Below the pieces are notes generated by a model that saw only the letters and a list, made by a program, of their open reading frames with translations, did no database searches and was not told the origin of the DNA. Both the position numbers and the translations under genes were made by a program. This document shows positions 7,180 through 15,006 of a DNA stretch of 38,129 nt, one piece after another (position 1 is the stretch's first letter; every line of letters begins with the position of its first letter). Where the stretch lies: assembly GCF_025056915.1 (NCBI RefSeq), contig NZ_JANWVH010000018.1:1-38129 (forward strand), in the 5' to 3' direction. This stretch comes from Meiothermus sp. Its GTDB lineage: Bacteria; Deinococcota; Deinococci; Deinococcales; Thermaceae.

Positions 7180-8769
7180 TCACCAGGCCAGGGCCATACC
7201 GTCGGCGCGGGGCTCGGTGGCCGCCAGGAAGGCATCCGCCGGTTTCAGAATGACCTGACCCCGGCCAAACGAGGCCCACTCGCTCTGCAAGACCACCTCG
7301 TGCCCGCGCTCTTTGAGGCCAAAGACCAGGTGGGCGGGCAGGCTGGGCTCGAGCTCCACCTGCTGGCCCCGCGTCCACTGCCAGCGGGGCGCGTCCAGGG
7401 CTGCCTGGGGGTTCATCCCATAGTCTTCCAGGTTTACCACCACCTGCAGATGCCCCTGGGGCTGCATGTGCCCCCCCATCACGCCAAAAGGCCCCAGGGG
7501 CTTGCCATCGCGGGTCAGGAAACCGGGGATGATGGTGTGGAAGGGCTTCTTGGCGGGGGCATACTGGTTGGGGTGCCCGTCCTCGAGCACAAAACAGGCC
7601 CCCCGGTTCTGGAGCGAGATACCGGTTCCGTCCACCACAATGCCCGCCCCAAAGCCCATGTAGTTGGACTGAATCAGGGAAACCTGTAGCTCCCCATCGG
7701 CAGCAGCCAGATACACGGTGCCCCCTTGGGGCGCACCAGCCTGCACCGGCAAGGCCCGCTCGCCAATCAGCCTGCGGCGCTGGGTCAGGTAGTCCGCTGC
7801 CAACAGTTCGTCGGGCGAAACGGTCATGAAGCGCGGGTCGGCCACGTACTTTTGCACATCGGCAAAAGCCAGCTTCATAGCCTCTATCTGGAGGTGAAAG
7901 CCCTCCACCGAGTCGCGTGGATACCGCCCCAGCTCAAAGCCCTCCAGGATTTTCAGGGCCATCAGGGCGGCCATGCCCTGCCCGGCAGGAGGAATCTCGT
8001 GCACTTCCAGCCCCCGGTAGCGCACCGAGAGGGGCTTCACCCACTCCGAACGGTAAGCAGCCAGGTCGGCCCGGGTCAGGTAGCCTCCGGTGGCGGCGGC
8101 AAAATCGGCCATCTGGGCGGCCAGCTTACCCCGGTAGAAACTCTCGGCGCCGGTACGGGCAATCTCCCGCAGGGTTTCGGCGTGGCGCGGGCTGCGCCAG
8201 ACCTCGCCAGGCCGGGGCGCACGGCCTCCCGGCATGAACACGTCCTTGAAGGGCTGGAAACAGGGGTCGTTCAGGGGGCCATAGATGGCCTCGATGCGGG
8301 GCCAGGTGCGCCCGACCTCGGGGGTAACCGCAAAACCCTCCTCGGCGTAGCGGATGGCCGGGGCGAAGAGTCGCTCGAAGGGCAGCCGGCCAAACTTTTC
8401 GTGCAGCGCCCGCCAGGCCGAAGGCGCGCCGGGTACCGTGACCGGCAGCCAGCCCCGGATGGGTACCTGCCCGCTACCGGCAAAAGTGGCCAGGTCGAGA
8501 CCTGCCGGGCTCGCACCATAGGCGCTCAGGCCGTGGAGGTTCTGGCCGTCGTGTACCAGGGCAAAAGCATCGGAGCCAATGCCGTTGGAGGTGGGCTCGA
8601 GCACCGTCAGGGCAATGGCCATCGCCACCGCAGCGTCCACCGCATTGCCCCCGGCCAAGAGCATCTCCATACCGGCCAAAGCGGCCTGGGGCTGGCTGGT
8701 CGCCACTGCGCCCCGCTTGCCGGCCACCACATTGCGACGGGAGGGATAGGGGTACTGGTTGAGGTTCAT
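7180..8769 (-). CDS. Gamma-glutamyltransferase family protein (cytoplasmic type)
   Basis: This 529-residue Ntn-hydrolase of the gamma-glutamyltranspeptidase family should process itself and act on gamma-glutamyl compounds. The likely catalytic threonine is T351 in GGTVYLAAADG, which would leave a small subunit of about 179 residues. The large subunit shows the family stretch GGNAVDAAVAMAIALTVLEP near the N-terminus, and GGHMQPQGHLQ lies near the C-terminus. Unlike the well-known periplasmic enzymes it has no signal peptide, so it is probably cytosolic and may be a hydrolase rather than a transpeptidase. The frame stays open upstream to 9072, but ATG 8769 (MNLNQYPYPSRR) fits the family start and a GAAAGG site lies just before it. 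The 5' leader is foldable (8842-8878). Confidence 0.88.
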   Translation of the reverse strand: MNLNQYPYPSRRNVVAGKRGAVATSQPQAALAGMEMLLAGGNAVDAAVAMAIALTVLEPTSNGIGSDAFALVHDGQNLHGLSAYGASPAGLDLATFAGSGQVPIRGWLPVTVPGAPSAWRALHEKFGRLPFERLFAPAIRYAEEGFAVTPEVGRTWPRIEAIYGPLNDPCFQPFKDVFMPGGRAPRPGEVWRSPRHAETLREIARTGAESFYRGKLAAQMADFAAATGGYLTRADLAAYRSEWVKPLSVRYRGLEVHEIPPAGQGMAALMALKILEGFELGRYPRDSVEGFHLQIEAMKLAFADVQKYVADPRFMTVSPDELLAADYLTQRRRLIGERALPVQAGAPQGGTVYLAAADGELQVSLIQSNYMGFGAGIVVDGTGISLQNRGACFVLEDGHPNQYAPAKKPFHTIIPGFLTRDGKPLGPFGVMGGHMQPQGHLQVVVNLEDYGMNPQAALDAPRWQWTRGQQVELEPSLPAHLVFGLKERGHEVVLQSEWASFGRGQVILKPADAFLAATEPRADGMALAW

Positions 8770-8841
8770 CACAGAAGACCTTTCTTTACAAAAAGAAATA
8801 TCGGGAGCCCTTCCGAAACAACCCAGCCCTGTAGATAAGGC

Positions 8842-8878
8842 GAAAACTCCGTGGCTTCCACAGTCGCGACGAGTTTTC
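8842..8878 (-). promoter_or_regulatory. Structured 5' leader of ggt, candidate regulatory RNA
   Basis: On the minus strand GAAAACTC pairs perfectly with GAGTTTTC (8 bp) and encloses a second perfect hairpin GTGG-AAG-CCAC (8861-8851) and the palindrome GTCGCGAC. It sits at the very 5' end of the predicted transcript (start near 8885) and about 70 bases before the ggt start codon. No riboswitch class is recognised. Confidence 0.4.
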
Positions 8879-8889
8879 CTGCCATTGAA

Positions 8890-8895
8890 ATTATA
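8890..8895 (-). promoter_or_regulatory. -10 box upstream of ggt
   Basis: A perfect TATAAT on the minus strand predicts a start near 8885 and a leader of about 115 bases. The -35 region is poor (TTGCCT at 20 bases), so the promoter may need an activator. Confidence 0.45.
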
Positions 8896-9029
8896 CGGTG
8901 AGTTCCGATGACTGAAGGCAAATGCCTGACAAAGACGTGTACACTTGTGCTCTATCGGGACATACCTGAAGCTTGCTTTGTTTCGCCCGGCACTGACCAA
9001 GGGGCTCGGACTTTCAGCTCGGTTGGTCT

Positions 9030-9794
9030 TCACTCCGGCTCTTCCCACCGCATGGGCCGAATCTGCACACACTTACCGCCCTCCAGCACGAGTTCGGTGG
9101 CACAGAACATGGCCCGTCCTGTGGCGGCCTTGAAGGGCGTGGGCCGCTGGGTGATGAAGCGCCCCAGAAAGCTCTCTATTTCACCGCCAATAATCGAGTG
9201 GATGGGGCCGGTCATACCCACATCACACTGAATGGCCGTTCCATTGGCCAAAAAACCCGCATCGGCGGTCTGGACGTGGGTGTGGGTACCCAGCAGGGCC
9301 GCTATCTTGCCGCCCAGGTAGTGCCCCAGGGCGTATTTCTCGCTGGTGGCCTCGGCGTGCACCTCGAGCAAGGCGTAATCGTGCGGCACCTCAGCCAGCA
9401 GGGCCTCGGTGGTGCGGAAAGGGTCGTAGAGGTTCAGGCCCATGTCCACCTGCCCCATCACCTGCATCACCAGCAACCGCTCTTTGCCCGCTTCCAGTAC
9501 CCAGTGGCCCTGGCCAGGGGTGCCGGGCGGGTAGTTGAGGGCGCGGATGATGGGCTCGGTTCGGATGAGTTCATAGATGTCTTTGTGGTCCCAGGCATGG
9601 TTGCCCAGGGTGATGAGGTCAGCCCCCGCCTCCCGCAGTTTTTTATAGGCAGGTTTGGACAAACCTTTGCCGTGGTGGGCGTTTTCTCCATTGACAATCA
9701 CCAGGTCGTAGTGGGGGCGCAGGTCGGGCAGGTGCATCGCCACCGCACGTAAACCAGGGTCGCCAAAAACATCCCCAACAAACAAAACACGCAT
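9030..9794 (-). CDS. YmdB-type metallophosphoesterase
   Basis: This 254-residue protein belongs to the TIGR00282/YmdB family of calcineurin-like phosphoesterases; the Bacillus member hydrolyses 2',3'-cyclic nucleotides. The dinuclear metal site motifs appear in order: GDVFGDPG at residues 7-14, VNGENAHHGKG (about 34-44), TLGNHAWDHKD (about 62-72), HAEATSEK, and LLGTHTHVQTAD. Length matches the family. The ATG at 9794 has no ribosome site, and a TAAGCT box lies about 10 bases upstream on the minus strand, so a leaderless mRNA is likely. In many bacteria this gene follows the RNase Y gene, but here no RNase Y gene is adjacent. Confidence 0.93.
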   Translation of the reverse strand: MRVLFVGDVFGDPGLRAVAMHLPDLRPHYDLVIVNGENAHHGKGLSKPAYKKLREAGADLITLGNHAWDHKDIYELIRTEPIIRALNYPPGTPGQGHWVLEAGKERLLVMQVMGQVDMGLNLYDPFRTTEALLAEVPHDYALLEVHAEATSEKYALGHYLGGKIAALLGTHTHVQTADAGFLANGTAIQCDVGMTGPIHSIIGGEIESFLGRFITQRPTPFKAATGRAMFCATELVLEGGKCVQIRPMRWEEPE

Positions 9795-9956
9795 GGGCCT
9801 AGCTTATCGTGCAGGCGAAGCTGGTGAGGTGTAAAAAACCACGCCCGTCGGGTGCGGGTTGGCATGAATAGCCGGGTGGCCGAGGGTCTGTGGCCGATGG
9901 CAGGGGGCCGGTGGTGGTCACGCAAGGATACCCGTACACTCCATAAGAGCAAAAGC

Positions 9957-10100
9957 CCCCGTGCCCTCTCGAAGGGTGGGTTGGGGTTTCGGACTAGACC
10001 CCCCATCGGCTGGTTGCTTGGAGGGCCAGCCACCACACAGGCCAGGGCTGAACTCGCTCGCCCTTAGGCAGGGTTGCACGGGCTTTTGTGCGGCAACTAG
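9957..10100 (+). repeat. Family B dispersed repeat, divergent copy
   Basis: This stretch shares with 24015-24250 and 12850-13075 the core CCCATCGGCTG and CTTG(c/g)..GGGCCAG, then CTCGC, and a GGGCTTTTGTGCGGCA end matching CGGCTTTTATGCGCCA in the best copy. It fills most of the 302-base gap between the ymdB-like and yyaL-like genes; bases 9795-9956 hold nothing I recognise. The repeat end reaches the stop codon of the gene at 10097. Confidence 0.6.
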
Positions 10101-12121
10101 GTTTTGCGCTGGTCGGCGGTACCGGGATAGAGGGCCTTTAGCTCCCCCCACAGCCGTTCTGGGTTATCCACGGGGAGCCGACAAGCCCCCTGCCGGCAGA
10201 GATAGGCCAGCCCCGGCGAGCGGTTTCGCAAGACCGGCAGCGAGCTCGGCGGCCCGAAGGCCAGGGTGGTCAGGGGCAAGAACCATTGGCGAACCGGAAG
10301 GGCGAGTTCTGAAGGCGTGACCAGGGCCAGCTCGCTGCCCTGGGTGCCCACCAGATGCGCCTGGAGCAGCGCCGGGAAGCCAAAAGCGTTGTGTAGCAGA
10401 TTCTGGGCGTAAAACTGCACCGCCGACAAAGCGGCCTGGTGCCAGTCGGGGCGTTCGTACAGCGCCGCCAGGCGGAACAAGAGCTCGGCTGCGGAGGCAT
10501 TCCCCGATGGGTAGGGCCCATCGTAGGCGTCCCGCACCTTGACCGGCAGGGTCGGGTCGAGCGAGTCGCGGAAGCTTCCCTCGGGCTCCTTGAAGTGGGT
10601 CAGGATGGCCTCGGCCAGATGCCGCGCTGTCTCGAGCCACTCCATCTCCCCCGTAGCCTCGAAAAGCGCCAGCAGGCCCAGCCCATAGTGGGCCTGGTCG
10701 CTCAGATAGGCCTGGGGCTGGAGCCGCCCCCCCCGCCAGGCGTGCCGCAAAAGACCTTCCTGGTACATTGCCTTCAAGACAAACTCAGCATTTTTTCGGG
10801 CTGCCTCAATGTACCCAGGTTCCCCCAACCAGCGGCCCGCATCGGCGAGGGCCCGCAGCATCAGGCCGTTCCAGTCGGCCAGCACCTTGTCGTCGGTCAG
10901 GGGTGGGGTGCGCTGTCGGCGGGCCTCGTAAAGCCTCTGCCGCACGCGCGCAACCCAGTTTTCAAAGGCTTCGGGCCCCAGGCCCAGGTGTTGCATCAGG
11001 GCCTCATCGGGGATGCGCCGCTCGAGGACGTTGGTGTGCTCCCAGTTTCCGGTTTCCGAAGCCCCAAAAAGCAGGAGGGCCGCCTCGGCCTCAGGCCCCA
11101 GGATTTCGCGGATTTCGGCCTCCTGCCAGACGTAATACTTGCCCTCCACGCCCTCCGAGTCGGCATCCTGGGCCGAGTAGAAGCCCCCTTCCGGCCCGGT
11201 CATCTCGCGCAGCACATAGTCCAGGGTCTCTTTGGCAATCCGCCGGTAGCGGCGGCGCTCAGCCGCACCGGCCTGGCCCAACAGGCTCGCCCCCGCATAG
11301 ATGCGGGCCAGCTGCGCGTTGTCGTAAAGCATCTTCTCGAAGTGAGGCACCCGCCAGATGTGGTCTACTGCATAGCGGTGGAAACCGCCCCCCACCTGGT
11401 CGTAGAGGCCCCCTTCCGCCATGCGGCTCAGGGTCAGTTGCAGATGCTTCCAGGCCGCATCGTCACCCAACCAGGCCTTAGACAGCAGGTACGCGAGGGC
11501 GGGCGACTGGGGAAACTTGGGCGCCCCGCCAAACCCCCCGTAGGCCGGGTCGAAGGCCCTTGATAAACCCGCCAGGGCTGCCTGATGCAGGTTCTCGGGC
11601 AACTCACCGGCTCTGGGCTTTAGCTGACCCTGCAGGAAGGCCGTAAGCTGCTCGGCATTCTCCAGCACATCTTTTTGCTGATGCTGCCAGGCGTTGTGAA
11701 CCCCCATCAACACCCGACGGAAGCCCGGCATGCCCGGGCGGTCCTGGGGAGGCCAGTAGGTGCCACCAAAAAAGGGCCGCAGGTCGGGCATCAGGAACAT
11801 ATTCATGGGCCAGCCACCCGCGCCGGTCATGGCTTGCAGAGCCGACATGTACACATGGTCCACGTCGGGCCGCTCCTCCCGGTCTACCTTGATGGGCACG
11901 AAGTGCGTATTGAGAAAGGAAGCTATTTCCGCGTCTTCAAAACTTTCTCGTTCCATCACATGACACCAGTGGCAGGTGGCATAGCCCACCGAGAGAAAGA
12001 TGGGCTTGTTCTCGGCCCTGGCTTTGGTAAAGGCTTCCTCGCCCCAGGGGTACCAGTCCACCGGATTATGGGCGTGTTGCAGCAAATAGGGGCTGCTCTC
12101 TTGGGCAAGACGGTTCGGCAC
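10097..12121 (-). CDS. Thioredoxin-domain protein, YyaL/SPATA20 (DUF255) family
   Basis: This 674-residue protein has a DUF255 thioredoxin-like domain at residues about 1-165, with the redox-type motif C50-H-W-C53 inside [10 protein letters not shown], and the family signature [17 protein letters not shown] at about 10-26. A long alpha/alpha-barrel region like the six-hairpin glycosidase/AGE fold follows (about 185-674). Members are near 680 residues, so it is full length. The enzymatic function of this widespread family is not known to me. The frame is open far upstream, but GTG 12121 ([10 protein letters not shown]) begins exactly at the family N-terminus, and the region above is the divergent promoter of the RDD gene. 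It is cytoplasmic, with no signal peptide. Confidence 0.9.
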   Translation of the reverse strand: MPNRLAQESSPYLLQHAHNPVDWYPWGEEAFTKARAENKPIFLSVGYATCHWCHVMERESFEDAEIASFLNTHFVPIKVDREERPDVDHVYMSALQAMTGAGGWPMNMFLMPDLRPFFGGTYWPPQDRPGMPGFRRVLMGVHNAWQHQQKDVLENAEQLTAFLQGQLKPRAGELPENLHQAALAGLSRAFDPAYGGFGGAPKFPQSPALAYLLSKAWLGDDAAWKHLQLTLSRMAEGGLYDQVGGGFHRYAVDHIWRVPHFEKMLYDNAQLARIYAGASLLGQAGAAERRRYRRIAKETLDYVLREMTGPEGGFYSAQDADSEGVEGKYYVWQEAEIREILGPEAEAALLLFGASETGNWEHTNVLERRIPDEALMQHLGLGPEAFENWVARVRQRLYEARRQRTPPLTDDKVLADWNGLMLRALADAGRWLGEPGYIEAARKNAEFVLKAMYQEGLLRHAWRGGRLQPQAYLSDQAHYGLGLLALFEATGEMEWLETARHLAEAILTHFKEPEGSFRDSLDPTLPVKVRDAYDGPYPSGNASAAELLFRLAALYERPDWHQAALSAVQFYAQNLLHNAFGFPALLQAHLVGTQGSELALVTPSELALPVRQWFLPLTTLAFGPPSSLPVLRNRSPGLAYLCRQGACRLPVDNPERLWGELKALYPGTADQRKT

Positions 12122-12145
12122 TCGCTCAGGGTAGCCCCGGGTGAC

Positions 12146-12151
12146 TAAACT
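12146..12151 (+). promoter_or_regulatory. -10 box of the RDD gene
   Basis: TAAACT ends 9 bases before the GTG start at 12161, giving a leader of at most a few bases. Confidence 0.4.
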
Positions 12152-12160
12152 GAAAGTAGT

Positions 12161-12628
12161 GTGACTCGCCTGGCGCCCTCGCTTCAAATCCTCCGGTACC
12201 TGAGCCACCGGCTGCTGGCCGGCCTGATTGACCTCGGGGTGATGACGGGGTTGCAGTTTGGTATTGCAGGTTCGGCCAATGCCCTGTTTCCCCCCACTCA
12301 TCCGGGCCACCACTTTTCCGCCGAGGGCCTGATTCTTTTTGGGGTGTTCTCGCCGCTGGCCTGGTTCTTGTACGCTGTGCTACCCCTAACCCGCACGGGG
12401 GCCACCCTGGGCAAGGAGATTGTGGGGATTCGGGTGGTGGGGCGGAACGGCCAGAAGCCATCGCTGCTACAAGCCTTCATGCGCGAAAGCGCCGGGCGCT
12501 GGTTGAATGCAATGGTGCTGAATTTGGGACTATTGTTTGTTTTTTGGGACAGGGACCGGCAAGCCCTGCACGACATGGTGGCCGATACCTTCGTGGTCTG
12601 GCGAAAAAACCGGGGGCATTTTTCCTGA
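12161..12628 (+). CDS. RDD-family membrane protein
   Basis: This 155-residue inner-membrane protein has the RDD-domain pattern. R and D residues sit in the first helix ([16 protein letters not shown], about 11-26), and a second hydrophobic segment follows near residues 63-80. The conserved [14 protein letters not shown] loop (about 85-98) comes next, and a last membrane helix precedes the [14 protein letters not shown] tail typical of the family. Members are often of unknown function; some act in ion transport or salt tolerance. It is divergently transcribed from the DUF255 gene (39 bases between the two start codons). A family A repeat begins 10 bases after its stop. Confidence 0.85.
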   Translation: MTRLAPSLQILRYLSHRLLAGLIDLGVMTGLQFGIAGSANALFPPTHPGHHFSAEGLILFGVFSPLAWFLYAVLPLTRTGATLGKEIVGIRVVGRNGQKPSLLQAFMRESAGRWLNAMVLNLGLLFVFWDRDRQALHDMVADTFVVWRKNRGHFS

Positions 12629-12638
12629 GCCAGTGAGT

Positions 12639-12804
12639 TAGAGCGCTCTACACATATTCTGAGCCATTCGAGTTCGACAAAGCCCGGTTCTGAACCGAAC
12701 AGTGGCGGCCTGGAAACTCGAAAACATGCGTCCCGGCCCAGACGCAACGCAGACACTTGTCCCTTCTCGTCTTCGTGGGCGGCCACGTCTGTGAAGAGCG
12801 CGAT
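12639..12804 (-). repeat. Family A dispersed repeat, copy lacking the inner hairpin
   Basis: This is an inverted copy of the element at 3850-4047. It starts TAGAGCGCTCTACACATAT and ends GTGAAGAGCGCGAT. At 166 bp it is shorter because the roughly 30-base module with the 11-bp hairpin is absent: GGGACAA joins almost directly to GTCTGCG. The rest of the element is well conserved. Confidence 0.88.
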
Positions 12805-12849
12805 GGTGCGCTTCGAGGAACAATACCAGCCTTGCTTGAACGCTTTGCA

Positions 12850-13075
12850 TACGGTTAAATCCTGTGTCGCATTAAAGCCCAAAAAAACCACCCGCACGGT
12901 GAGCGAAATAAGTCAATCCTGGCCTGGACTCGCTCTGTTCCTCCCAAGGGAGGCCAGGTGGGGTGGCTGACCTGGCCCTTCACGCAAGCAGCCGATGGGG
13001 GGTCTTTCCGATACCCTCCCAAACCCTACCTGTGCAGGGCTATCACTCTTTGGAATCTGTGGGCGTGGATGGGTT
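12850..13075 (-). repeat. Family B dispersed repeat, inverted copy
   Basis: Read on the minus strand it matches 24015-24250 closely. Shared words are GATTCCAA, GGGAGGGTATCGGA, CCCATCGGCTGCTTGCGTGA, AGGGCCAGG, GGGAGGAACAGAGCGAGTCC, AGGCCAGGATTGACTT and TTCGCTCACCGTGCGGGTGG. It ends with a GGGCTTTAATGCGACACAG tail. Confidence 0.88.
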
Positions 13076-13233
13076 TCTTTACGACCGTGTATTGAAGCGG
13101 TGCGTCGAAATAGGGGTTAGGGCGTAGAAGGCGGGTGTCGGAGGCCCACCCCTCACCACCGACCACCTGCTCCCATCCTGTGTTTCCTTAAAAGTTGCTT
13201 GTACGCCGAAAGGTGGTTCCGGGTGCAGCCGTT

Positions 13234-13263
13234 TTGACTGAGCGGGGTGCGTGAGGCTATAGG
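13234..13263 (+). promoter_or_regulatory. Possible upstream clpS promoter
   Basis: TTGACT (13234-13239), an 18-base spacer and TATAGG (13258-13263) would give a leader of about 55 bases for clpS. Confidence 0.4.
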
Positions 13264-13305
13264 TTTAGTAGATACCGGCGCACTTTTCAAGACGTGCCTG
13301 ACGTT

Positions 13306-13314
13306 TGCTACACT
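13306..13314 (+). promoter_or_regulatory. Extended -10 promoter of clpS
   Basis: TG-C-TACACT ends 8 bases before the GTG start, predicting a leaderless transcript. The 12-base word TTGCTACACTGG is identical at the clpA promoter. Confidence 0.65.
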
Positions 13315-13322
13315 GGTAGGTT

Positions 13323-13622
13323 GTGAGCAGCAACACCAAGACCCGCAGCCAAAGCAAGCCTGCTACCCGCACGCCGGCCATGTACAAGGTCTTGTTGCTG
13401 AACGACGACTACACCCCCATGGACTTTGTGGTGTTTGTCCTGATGCGCTTTTTCAAGAAAAGCGAACTCGAGGCCACCCGCATTATGCTTCAGGTACACC
13501 ACGCGGGGGTGGGAATCGCAGGCGTTTATCCCTTTGAAATCGCCGAAACCAAGGCCAATCAGGTCATGGAGCTGGCGCGCGCCGAGGGGCATCCGCTGCA
13601 ATGCACCATCGAACCGGAGTAG
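13323..13622 (+). CDS. clpS: ATP-dependent Clp protease adaptor ClpS
   Basis: This 99-residue adaptor delivers proteins with N-terminal degron residues to ClpA. After a polar tail of about 20 residues, the core shows the degron-binding [16 protein letters not shown] (about 25-40), [14 protein letters not shown], and [20 protein letters not shown] (about 60-78), all diagnostic for ClpS. The start is GTG at 13323, 8 bases after an extended -10 box. Its partner ClpA is encoded 1.4 kb downstream on the same strand, separated by a transporter gene but carrying a copy of the same promoter word, so the two may be co-regulated without being an operon. Confidence 0.96.
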   Translation: MSSNTKTRSQSKPATRTPAMYKVLLLNDDYTPMDFVVFVLMRFFKKSELEATRIMLQVHHAGVGIAGVYPFEIAETKANQVMELARAEGHPLQCTIEPE

Positions 13623-13789
13623 CACGCCTGGGCTCTTGCCCTGAGATGCGCCCGATGGCGTATGGTCTATGGTTCGGGCCAAAAGCCAGTCGCCAAGGCC
13701 TTTACATCGGTCATATTTGATGCTGGCTTCTCAGTATCCAAGGTGTGAAAAGCACAAACGAGCGCCCCCGGCCAGGGTAGGGTTGTGCT

Positions 13790-14431
13790 GTGTTTGTCGC
13801 TCCTCATGCAAACCGCTGGTACAGGCTCGCCTTCTGGCTGGCAGTTCTGACCATTATTTACAACCTGCTCGAGGGCCTGGTCTCGGTCTGGTTTGGCCTG
13901 TCGGACGAGTCGCTGACCCTGTTTGGCTTTGGCCTGGACAGCTTTATCGAGATGATTTCAGGCATGGGCATTCTGGCCATGGTGCTGCGCATCTGGAAGC
14001 ATCCCGGCACCCCCAAGGGCCACTTCGAGAAAACCGCCCTCCAGATCACCGGCACGGGCTTCTACGGGTTGGTGGGAATCCTAACGGCCATGGGGCTTTA
14101 CAATCTGGCCACCCAGCACAAGCCCGAGACCACCCTGGCCGGCGTCGTCATTGCCATCATCTCGATTTCGTTGATGTGGGCGCTGATTCACTACAAAACC
14201 CAGGCTGGCGTGGCCCTGGGCTCGGAGGCCATCCTGGCCGATGCCAAATGCGCACGGGTCTGCATGTACATGTCGGGGCTGCTGCTGGCTTCCAGCCTGA
14301 TTTATGCCGTTAGCGGCATCTGGTTTGTGGACAGCCTGGGGGCTTTGGGGCTGGCTTACCTGTCCTTCACCGAGGGCCGCGAAGCCTTTGCAAAGGCCAA
14401 CGGGGTCGAGTGTGGGTGTCATGTCCGCTGA
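13790..14431 (+). CDS. CDF-like cation transporter (short form)
   Basis: This 213-residue integral membrane protein has about six hydrophobic segments. It carries cation-diffusion-facilitator-like signatures: GFGLDSFIEMISG in the second helix (about 43-55) and SEAILADAKCARVCMYMSG (about 145-163). A zinc/cobalt/iron efflux role is possible, but the usual cytoplasmic C-terminal domain of CDF proteins is absent. The protein ends with a Cys/His cluster, VECGCH, that could bind metal. The start is uncertain: GTG 13790 has no clear ribosome site, though the hydrophobic core begins soon after it. It sits between clpS and clpA, and no promoter is obvious. Confidence 0.75.
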   Translation: MFVAPHANRWYRLAFWLAVLTIIYNLLEGLVSVWFGLSDESLTLFGFGLDSFIEMISGMGILAMVLRIWKHPGTPKGHFEKTALQITGTGFYGLVGILTAMGLYNLATQHKPETTLAGVVIAIISISLMWALIHYKTQAGVALGSEAILADAKCARVCMYMSGLLLASSLIYAVSGIWFVDSLGALGLAYLSFTEGREAFAKANGVECGCHVR

Positions 14432-14984
14432 AGGGCCGGTAGCGGGTTCACAGCAAACGGCTTTGACCCTGGCGCAACGCCCATCACGACCGTACCTCGG
14501 TCGGGCCTCGGATTGCTCGCCGCGCTCGGAAAGAGGCATCTGAGCAGGTTTCTGACTGCCATCCAGGTTTCTGCGCCCAGTATTTTTTTACCCTGGGGGT
14601 GACCGGGCTGGCACCGGCATCCGAACGGTTGAGGTGACTACCTGGCTTATCCGTCAGCTGTTGCGCTCCTCAAGACGTGACCGCCCACCCAGGCGGACCT
14701 TGTTCCGTCGGGGACAAAGCATTCTCGAAGTCAAACGGCTCAGGATATGACTCTCTGGATACTCAAGCTGTGCGCGGGCAGCAGGAGCTTGGCATCCGCC
14801 CCCTGTCCCCTAATCCCAAACCCCTGCTCCACCCGTCTTCGACCAAAGCAGTTTGCGAGGTGTTTTAGGAAGGGCGGTATCAGGTGTCCAACACAACATG
14901 TAACCCTCAAACAAGGTTCGGCGGGTCAGGCGCTGGGGTTCCCGGTTCGGAAATGCATAATGGCACAATCTAGCGTCACCTCCT
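14432..14984. other. Intergenic region before clpA
   Basis: This 550-base stretch has no supported gene. It holds a decayed short family A copy (14664-14755). The rest shows no recognised feature apart from the clpA promoter at its end. Confidence 0.6.
14664..14755 (+). repeat. Decayed short family A repeat
   Basis: The order of words follows the short form at 1-81 (read inverted): GCGCTCCTCAAGACGTGACC, CGCCCACCCAGGCGG, TTGTTCCGTCGGGGACAAAG, CATTCTCGAAGTCAAA, then GGATATGACTCTCT where the intact element has ATATGTGAAGAGCGCTCTA. The hairpin and right terminal repeat are mutated. Confidence 0.6.
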
Positions 14985-14993
14985 TGCTACACT
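14985..14993 (+). promoter_or_regulatory. Extended -10 promoter of clpA
   Basis: TG-C-TACACT lies 13 bases before the ATG at 15007, in the word TTGCTACACTGG shared with clpS. No good -35 box is visible. Confidence 0.65.
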
Positions 14994-15006
14994 GGGCAAT
15001 GGAAAT

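Larger units (their letters stand above)
12805..13322. other. Long intergenic region before clpS
   Basis: Between RDD (ends 12628) and clpS (starts 13323) no gene is supported. The stretch holds a family A copy, a family B copy (12850-13075), an unassigned 155-base piece (about 13076-13230) and two possible clpS promoters. Confidence 0.7.

Noticed and set aside
13669-14313. A 214-codon frame overlapping the CDF-like gene
   Set aside because: It lies in another frame of the transporter gene, without hydrophobic helices or family signal.
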